From: Ralstonia pickettii DTP0602
GTDB lineage: Bacteria; Pseudomonadota; Gammaproteobacteria; Burkholderiales; Burkholderiaceae
NCBI GenBank assembly: GCA_000471925.1
Contig: CP006668.1
Coordinates: 1,798,001-1,862,000, forward strand
Length of the DNA: 64,000 nt
Direction of reading: 5' to 3'
Below, piece after piece: positions 47,829-64,000 of this stretch (the first letter of the stretch is position 1; every line of letters begins with the position of its first letter). Position numbers and translations under genes: made by a program. The notes under the pieces are model-generated. The model had not been told where the DNA came from, searched no databases, and worked only from the letters and a program-made list of their open reading frames with translations.

Positions 47829-49175
47829 ATGAGCCATCCGGTCTCAGGGGATCTTTCGTCCCTATCCACCCTATCGCCCCCCGCCACACTGGCCGCGCAC
47901 GATGAAGACGCGCTCTACCGCAAGGTCTGGCTGCGCATCATCCCATTCCTGTTCGTCTGCTACGTAGTGTCGTTCCTGGACCGGATCAACATCGGCTTCG
48001 CCCAGCTGCAGATGAAGCAGGATCTTGGCTTCAGCGACGCCATGTACGGGCTGGGCGCCGCCGTGTTCTATGTTGGCTACGTGCTGTGCGAAGTGCCCAG
48101 CAACATGCTGCTGGCGCGCTTCGGCGCGCGGCGCACCTTCACCCGCATCATGGTGCTGTGGGGCATTGCCTCGGTGGCGATGATGGCGGTGTCCACGCCC
48201 ACGCAGTTCTACACGCTGCGCTTCCTGCTGGGCGTGTTCGAGGCCGGCTTCTTCCCCGGCATCGTGCTCTACCTGACCTACTGGTTCCCGGCGCGGCGCC
48301 GTGCCGCGGTGATGGCGATCTTCTTTGCCGGCGTGGCGGTGGCGGGCGTGCTGGGCGGGCTGGTGTCGGGCTGGATCATGCGCGACATGGCCGGCGTGCT
48401 CGGCCTGCAGGGCTGGAAGTGGATGTTCGCGATCGAAGGCGCGCCCGCGGTGCTGCTCGGGCTGGTGGCGGCGCGCTGCCTGGTAGATGGCCCGCAGCAA
48501 GCGAGCTGGCTCAGCGACAGCGAACGCGCGCACCTGGCGCGCGCCACCGCCAGCGAGTCGCATGCCGGCGGCCATTCGCTGCACGCGTTGCGCCAGGTGC
48601 TGCGCAACCCGCGCGTGTACCTGTTCGCCTTTATCTATTTCTCGCTGACCTGCGGCTCGCTCGCGCTGAGCTTCTGGATGCCGCTGATGATCCGGGACTT
48701 CGGCATTACCGACGTGATGTCGGTGAGCCTGTATTCGGTGGTGCCCAATGCCGTGGGCGCGGTCGGCCTGATTCTGATCGCGCGCCACTCGGACCGCACC
48801 GGCGAGCGCCATCGACACTTCCTGCTGTGCACGGCCGGCGGCGCGCTGGCGCTGGCCGCGCTGACGCTGCACCCGTCCAGCCTGGCTGCGATGCTGGCGA
48901 TCCTGTCGGTGGCCGCGGTGCTGATCTTTGCCGCGCTGCCGGTGTTCTGGTCGCTGCCGCCCAGCTACCTGCCGGGCGCGGGCGCAGCTGCTGGCATCGC
49001 CTTTATCAGCAGCATCGGCATCACCAGCGGCATCGTCAGTCCGTGGGTGATCGGCCAGATCAAGACCCAGACCGGCAGTCTCGACAACGCGCTGTACCTG
49101 CTGGCCGCACTGCTGCTGGCCAGCGGACTGGCGATGTGGCTGGGCGTGCCAAGGCTCCCCGCGCCGCGGGCCTGA
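47829..49175 (+). CDS. MFS transporter (ACS-family, anion:cation symporter)
   Basis: A 448-residue permease with about 12 membrane segments. Signature pieces are FVCYVVSFLDRINIGFAQLQMK (segment 1 loop), GLGAAVFYVGYVLCEVPSNMLLARFGARR and FLLGVFEAGFFPGIVLYLTYWFPARRRA. The second half carries DRTGERHRH and GAGAAAGIAFISSIGITSGIVSPW. The family imports organic anions such as phthalate, 4-hydroxyphenylacetate, hexuronates or tartrate as proton symporters. As last gene of the MBL/monooxygenase group it probably brings in the aromatic acid. GGAGACAACGTTC precedes the ATG. Confidence 0.93.
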   Translation: MSHPVSGDLSSLSTLSPPATLAAHDEDALYRKVWLRIIPFLFVCYVVSFLDRINIGFAQLQMKQDLGFSDAMYGLGAAVFYVGYVLCEVPSNMLLARFGARRTFTRIMVLWGIASVAMMAVSTPTQFYTLRFLLGVFEAGFFPGIVLYLTYWFPARRRAAVMAIFFAGVAVAGVLGGLVSGWIMRDMAGVLGLQGWKWMFAIEGAPAVLLGLVAARCLVDGPQQASWLSDSERAHLARATASESHAGGHSLHALRQVLRNPRVYLFAFIYFSLTCGSLALSFWMPLMIRDFGITDVMSVSLYSVVPNAVGAVGLILIARHSDRTGERHRHFLLCTAGGALALAALTLHPSSLAAMLAILSVAAVLIFAALPVFWSLPPSYLPGAGAAAGIAFISSIGITSGIVSPWVIGQIKTQTGSLDNALYLLAALLLASGLAMWLGVPRLPAPRA

Positions 49176-49208
49176 GCCGCGCCGCGGGTGCCTTCAGAAG
49201 CGGGATGT

Positions 49209-49227
49209 CCGCGCCCCCGTGGGGCGC
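49209..49227. terminator. Hairpin between convergent genes
   Basis: CGCGCCCC (49209-49216) pairs with GGGGCGCG (49220-49227) across a 3-base loop; ACTTTC follows on the plus strand. It lies between the MFS stop and the stop of the minus-strand small gene. Confidence 0.6.
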
Positions 49228-49232
49228 GACTT

Positions 49233-49541
49233 TCAGTGGGAACGGCCGCAGGGGATGACGGAGGCGATTTCCTCGCGCATCACCTCGACCACATCGTCGA
49301 TCTCCAGCCCTTCGGCCGTGACCAGCACATCCTGGCCGCGGCCGATGGCGTAGACCACGCCGCGCCAGCGGCCAGGCTCGACCGCCTCGCACAGGCGGAT
49401 ATTGAATTCGGTGTCCTGGTCCTGGCTATAAACGGTCACCAGGTCGCCAATCTGGGGGGCTTGCACCGCTTCTCCGTCGAACGCCCGGGCCACTACGGTC
49501 ACCGGCGACTGGGTCAGTCCCCTGGCAAATCTCGCTCGCAT
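49233..49541 (-). CDS. Hypothetical small protein
   Basis: A 102-residue soluble protein I do not recognise. It is beta-rich: SPVTVVARAF, GDLVTVYSQDQ, NIRLCEAVEPGRWRGVVYAIG, QDVLVTAEGLEIDDVVEV, suggestive of a small barrel or SH3-like fold. SD GAGGAG just before the ATG at 49541 supports it. It contains two Cys. The gene is monocistronic. No function is proposed. Confidence 0.65.
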   Translation of the reverse strand: MRARFARGLTQSPVTVVARAFDGEAVQAPQIGDLVTVYSQDQDTEFNIRLCEAVEPGRWRGVVYAIGRGQDVLVTAEGLEIDDVVEVMREEIASVIPCGRSH

Positions 49542-49727
49542 GGTCCGCTCCTCTTATTACGGTCCGAGTCAGCTTACAAGAGGAGCTTACAAAAGGCCCG
49601 GCAAATAACCAGTAATTTCCGTCATAAAGTGGGGCTTGCTGCCCTTGCCAGCTTGTCAGACGCCGCCGGATAGACAGCGCCGGTACATAGGCCACAATAA
49701 AGGCACTAACAGTCGAGGAGACGGCAA

Positions 49728-49949
49728 ATGGGCTCCAACCTACACGTCGTGCCGCACCAGGATGGCTGGGATGTGATCCATGAAGGCGCCCGCTATGCGG
49801 AATCGCACCATGCCACCCAGGAAGAGGCGATCGCGGCCGGCACGACCGCAGCACGGCGCGAACACGTCGAACTGCTGGTCCACGGCCGCGACGGCCAGAT
49901 CCGTTCGCGCAACAGCTTCGGGCGCGATCCGCGCGCCATACCGGGCTAA
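49728..49949 (+). CDS. DUF2188-family small protein
   Basis: A 73-residue protein of the DUF2188 type: HVVPHQDGWDVIHEGARYAE, then HHATQEEAIAAGTTAARRE and ELLVHGRDGQIRSRNSFGRDPR. The family forms a small alpha/beta unit common in soil bacteria, often with stress genes, and has no known activity. The stop codon region is present in two near-tandem copies (see findings). An SD-like GAGGAGAC lies nine bases upstream. Confidence 0.85.
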   Translation: MGSNLHVVPHQDGWDVIHEGARYAESHHATQEEAIAAGTTAARREHVELLVHGRDGQIRSRNSFGRDPRAIPG

Positions 49950-50031
49950 CCGCCGTACCGGGCTAACGCCTGCCCTCAGAAGCCGGATAGTCATATCGCT
50001 GCGCCGCCTGCAGCCGTCCCGCATTGGCCAA

Positions 50032-50310
50032 TCAACCGCCGGTGCGGTCCGGCGCGATGTGGATGTGGTTGACGATCTCGCCCACCCCGGCGCACCCGCG
50101 CACGCAGGCTTCGACCGCAGCGCGGTCGGCCGCAGTGCCGATGGCGCCTGCAAGCGTCACGCGGCCCTGCGCCACGCGCAGAGATACCTCGCTCACGTCC
50201 AGGCCTGCGTCCCACAAGCGCTCGCACAACGTGGCCTGCAACGCGGCATCGGCCTGCGTCGTGCCTTGCACCCCGCCGGCGTCGCCCGGTCCGGTCGATG
50301 GATCTTGCAT
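50032..50310 (-). CDS. BON-domain protein (small)
   Basis: A 92-residue protein with one BON domain from ~20 to 90: LQATLCERLWDAGLDVSEVSLRVAQGRVTLAGAI, then VEACVRGCAGVGEIVNHIHI. BON domains bind phospholipid membranes or act with other stress proteins. No signal peptide is evident, so it is predicted cytoplasmic. It lies 12 bp downstream of a larger BON protein on the same strand, probably in one transcript. Confidence 0.82.
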   Translation of the reverse strand: MQDPSTGPGDAGGVQGTTQADAALQATLCERLWDAGLDVSEVSLRVAQGRVTLAGAIGTAADRAAVEACVRGCAGVGEIVNHIHIAPDRTGG

Positions 50311-50322
50311 GGGTGCGTTCGC

Positions 50323-50871
50323 TCAGTACACCGGCGTGCCGGTCCGTGGCACGCGCAGGTGGTTGGCCACTTCCTTCACGCCGAACACTTCATCGGCGAT
50401 ATCCTCGATCCGGTACTTCTGCTGACGATCCGGCACGCTGCCCTGCAGCGTCACCACGCCCTGCTCGACCTTCACCTCCACGTCGTTCAGGTCAAGCCGC
50501 GCGCTGCATGTCAGTTGCTCGCACAGGTCTTCCAGGATGCGTTCGTCCGGGCGCTGGTAGTTGCGCGGGCCGACCGGCCGCGCGCGCTGCGGGCCGCCGT
50601 GGTACAGGCCCATGCGCTCGTTGTAGCCGGTGAACTGCCGGTATGGGTCGGCCCCGCCCTGCGGCGCGCGGCGGTGCTCCGGCGGCATCTCGCGCGGCCA
50701 CCGCCGCCGCGCGCCGCGGGCCGCGTCGAACTCGCCCGGATCCACCGGCTTGTCGTAGTCATACACCCCATAAGGCCCCACGTAGTGGCTGCGCATGTCG
50801 GTTTCCGGCACCGCACTCTCATGCCACGGTTCGTCGCGCCAGTGGTCTCGTCGCTCGTCCCTGCGGTCCAT
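50323..50871 (-). CDS. BON-domain protein with long charged N-terminus
   Basis: A 182-residue protein. The first ~110 residues are disordered, rich in Arg, Asp, Tyr and Pro (RRDERRDHWRDEPWHES, PEHRRAPQGGADPYRQF). The BON domain (~112-178) reads RILEDLCEQLTCSARLDLNDVEVKVEQGVVTLQGSV then VFGVKEVANHLRV. GGGAGACAGCA ahead of the ATG at 50871 chooses this start over a longer open frame. Such proteins are often associated with osmotic or envelope stress; the role here is inferred. Confidence 0.82.
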   Translation of the reverse strand: MDRRDERRDHWRDEPWHESAVPETDMRSHYVGPYGVYDYDKPVDPGEFDAARGARRRWPREMPPEHRRAPQGGADPYRQFTGYNERMGLYHGGPQRARPVGPRNYQRPDERILEDLCEQLTCSARLDLNDVEVKVEQGVVTLQGSVPDRQQKYRIEDIADEVFGVKEVANHLRVPRTGTPVY

Positions 50872-50900
50872 TGCTGTCTCCCCTGCAGTTGGCATTACTT

Positions 50901-51313
50901 CTACCGTGGCGGAACCAGGCCGCGGTCGGGCTTGCGCAGTTCGTCCGCGCGCAACTGCCGCACCGCGCACGCCAGCGCCCGCGCCACGTTGTCCACTTCG
51001 CCCTGTACGCCGCTGTCCCGGTCCAGCTCGGCATGGCTGGTGGGCGTAAGGCTGGTAATAGCCGATACATAGGCGGGATCGGCATAGCCCGGCCCTGTGC
51101 TTGCGCGGCGCCTTGCGGCCCTGCTCGTACGCGTCCCCCGATGCGCTCGAGCCGGTCCAGCGTCGCATCCTCCTGCCGGTAGGCCGGGTCCGTAAAGCGC
51201 GCGAGGAAGCGCTGGCGGAAGGTCTCGCGCGGCAGCGGGATGGTCACCTGGCCCTTGCGGACGTCGGTGGCGTCGCCAGGGTGGCGCTGCGGCTTGGGCG
51301 GCTGCTCGGGCAT
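50901..51313 (-). pseudogene. Small conserved gene with two frameshifts
   Basis: A gene with a good start (GGAGACACAGTC before ATG at 51313) encodes PKPQRHPGDATDVRKGQVTI and TFRQRFLARFTDPAYRQEDA up to LDRLERI. Around 51138-51142 the frame changes and DAYEQGRKAPRKHRAG follows; near 51090-51095 it changes again to GPGYADPAYVSAITSLTPTS and continues to a stop at 50901. The order of conserved-looking pieces across all three frames argues for one gene of ~135 codons broken twice. The middle motif resembles a tail found after flavodoxin-like reductases, but no flavin domain is present. It could be decay or sequence error. Confidence 0.5.
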
Positions 51314-51550
51314 GACTGTGTCTCCATACACGCTGGTAGCCCGTTGGCATGCAAGATGGACGCCATCGCGGCGCGGGGCGCGGGGCGCTGCTGTAGCGGC
51401 ACCGGCGCAGGCGCGCGCCCACGCGCGGGTGTCGGTGCGCAAGGCATGGAAGCGATGAGGCCATCCCGCAAGTTCAATGCCCTGCTGGGATCCCACCCCG
51501 CTGCGCGTGCAATTCGTTCGAATCTTTGTAAGAAATGCGGGCGCCCCGCG

Positions 51551-51997
51551 TCAAGGCGTGGTGCGCGGCGAGCGGTATCGTTCGTGCAGCACCCGGAACA
51601 GCTCATGGCTGACCTGCATGCCCCGGTACTGGCGCCGCACCACCGCGCGCAGGCGCGCGCCCAGCACATGCGCGCGCAGCGCACGCGCATAGCGGCGCTG
51701 CACCGCGTGCTCGCCCTTGCTGATGGCCTGCAGCAGGGCGCGATCCGAGTTGCGCTTGCCGATCCCCGCCGACGCTGCGGAAGCGGCCGGCACGGCCACA
51801 GCCTCCGGCTGTTGCCCCAGGTCCAGCAGGCAGGCCTGGAGCTCCTGCGCGGCCAGCGCAAACGCATTGGCGCGGCTGGTAAAGAGCGATTTCAGGTGCG
51901 GATTGGCGGCGGCCATGGCCGCGCGGCGGCAACCGTGCTCGCCCTCGCGCGAGGCCGCGATCAGCGCATTGAGCAACAGGACCTTTTTCTTCGCCAT
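51551..51997 (-). CDS. PA2169-like four-helix-bundle protein (DUF2383)
   Basis: A 148-residue helical protein resembling the DUF2383 / PA2169 family: LLNALIAASREGEHGCRRAA, then NPHLKSLFTSRANAFALAAQELQACLLDLGQQ, a Pro/Ala linker, RNSDRALLQAISKGEHAVQRRYARAL and a last helix QYRGMQVSHELFRVL. The ferritin-like four-helix arrangement is expected, but canonical di-iron ligands are not obvious. Family members occur with stress proteins; the role is unknown. It belongs to the stress-type group before the trehalose operon. Confidence 0.75.
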   Translation of the reverse strand: MAKKKVLLLNALIAASREGEHGCRRAAMAAANPHLKSLFTSRANAFALAAQELQACLLDLGQQPEAVAVPAASAASAGIGKRNSDRALLQAISKGEHAVQRRYARALRAHVLGARLRAVVRRQYRGMQVSHELFRVLHERYRSPRTTP

Positions 51998-52115
51998 GGC
52001 ACACCTGCCCTGGTCCGTGGCCGGACCCGTGAAGTCATCGATCAGGGCCGGCTGCCCGCCGGCGGTTGTCCCTTGTTACCGGTCCTTGCCGCGCGCCCCG
52101 CACGCCAGGGTCAGA

Positions 52116-52430
52116 CTAGGATAGGTGCCCGTCCCGCCTGGCACCAGTTGCGGAAAACGCGCGGTGCGAGGCCGCCACCCACGCCTTGCGCGCCTCGCGC
52201 ATGCCGCGCAGGTTCATGGCGATCAGCGCCAGCTGCAGCACGATCAGCGCGTACGCATTGCCATGCCAGCCCCAGGCAATCCACAGCACATTGCTCGCCA
52301 GGAACACCCAGAAACCAGCGCGCCGCCGCGCGATCGAGCGCGATCCGACCAGCCATGTGGCGATCACCGTCACCACCATCGCCGGCCATTGTGTTGCCTC
52401 CAGCCACCAGTCCATGCGCATGCGCTCCAT
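52116..52430 (-). CDS. Small multi-pass membrane protein
   Basis: A 104-residue protein with three hydrophobic helices: WPAMVVTVIATWLVGS (~15-30), AGFWVFLASNVLWIAWGW (~38-55) and ALIVLQLALIAMNLRGM (~61-77), then a basic C-terminus. The pattern resembles small PnuC-like or hypothetical transporter fragments of Burkholderiales. The start at 52430 has a weak SD; Met4 or Met6 are alternatives. It diverges from the trehalose operon. No function is assigned. Confidence 0.6.
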   Translation of the reverse strand: MERMRMDWWLEATQWPAMVVTVIATWLVGSRSIARRRAGFWVFLASNVLWIAWGWHGNAYALIVLQLALIAMNLRGMREARKAWVAASHRAFSATGARRDGHLS

Positions 52431-52792
52431 GCCGTGTTGATCGGTTCGCTTCGACCCGCCTTGACGCCGGCGCCCGTGGGTTGCGTTGGCACCTTCCGAC
52501 GAACAAGGGCAAGAAGCGTACCGGACAGTGCGCCCCCTGCCGCCGCGCGTCAATCTGCTTGCGCGTTCTTTCCATCGGCAAGAATGGCGCGGGCATTTTT
52601 TACAAGCGGTTGCGCATCGCGCACATGACTCGATCCAGGGCTTGCCCTTGAACCGTCTTGCGTCGACACTGACTGAGGCAAACCCGGGCGTGCTGGCACG
52701 CACTTCGCATGGCTGTGCCATCCCGCCGGCTGGCCACAAGGCGCCGGGCGGGGCATTGTTGCTCCAGCGGAGCGAAACCCCGGGAGGACTTT
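52431..52792. other. Intergenic region upstream of the trehalose/glycogen operon
   Basis: About 360 bp without a supportable gene. It must contain the operon's promoter; I see a short T-run (GCATTTTTTAC, near 52591-52601) but no clear -35/-10 pair. The SD GGGAGGA at 52782-52788 belongs to glgE. Confidence 0.4.
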
Positions 52793-56200
<3,408 letters not shown>

Positions 56201-56221
56201 CAGGCATACGTGGAGACACGG

Positions 56222-64000
<7,779 letters not shown>

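Overview
The window is a high-GC, gene-dense stretch that reads like a Burkholderiaceae beta-proteobacterium, most likely a Cupriavidus-type secondary replicon. This assignment is inferred. It rests on four orphan Bug/TctC periplasmic receptors, tandem LysR and IclR regulators, a DUF3079/DUF2783 gene repertoire, a GlgE-type trehalose/glycogen operon and the recurrent leader GGAGACA before start codons. No rRNA, tRNA, CRISPR array, transposase or integrase was recognised.

Region 1 (1-12.5 kb) is catabolic. A truncated Bug receptor and an RraA-family aldolase are followed by two tandem LysR genes on the minus strand. Divergent from these is a polar amino-acid ABC importer (binding protein, two permeases, ATPase) in one run with a DadA-like FAD oxidase, a second RraA-family aldolase and a class I aminotransferase. 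The set fits import of an amino acid, conversion to its 2-oxo acid and retro-aldol cleavage to pyruvate. A GcvA-like LysR gene and a Bug receptor/class II aldolase pair follow.

Region 2 (12.5-19 kb) holds the most unusual gene: a 968-residue exported protein joining a TRAP (DctP-like) ligand-binding domain to a C-terminal CHAT caspase-like domain with an intact His/Cys dyad. A Tat-type secreted amidohydrolase follows 26 bp downstream. A lipoprotein PQQ-type sugar dehydrogenase lies upstream.

Region 3 (19-26 kb) has an HpaB-family flavin monooxygenase and a MarR regulator, divergent from a Bug receptor, a sulfatase/phosphonate-monoester-hydrolase-like enzyme and an arginase. A host-attachment-like protein follows.

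Region 4 (26-32 kb) has a GntR/UTRA regulator divergent from a GMC dehydrogenase / TauD dioxygenase / aldehyde dehydrogenase operon, with two 16-bp operator-like palindromes between them. Behind a terminator lie a frameshifted second GntR gene and a livG stub.

Region 5 (32-44.4 kb) is mixed: an AI-2E-type permease, two small Cys-rich proteins, a Zn alcohol dehydrogenase, a succinate-semialdehyde dehydrogenase, a hypothetical gene, a Crp/Fnr-FlhD pair, a soluble PAS hybrid histidine kinase, a Bug receptor and two overlapping IclR genes.

Region 6 (44.7-49.2 kb) is an aromatic-type operon: a metallo-beta-lactamase-fold protein with several metal ligands replaced, a FAD monooxygenase, DUF2783 and an MFS transporter.

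Region 7 (49.2-64 kb) looks like a stress and storage island. Small DUF2188, BON and four-helix-bundle proteins precede a tightly coupled glgE - treS/maltokinase - glgB - glgX operon, with glgX cut by the window end.
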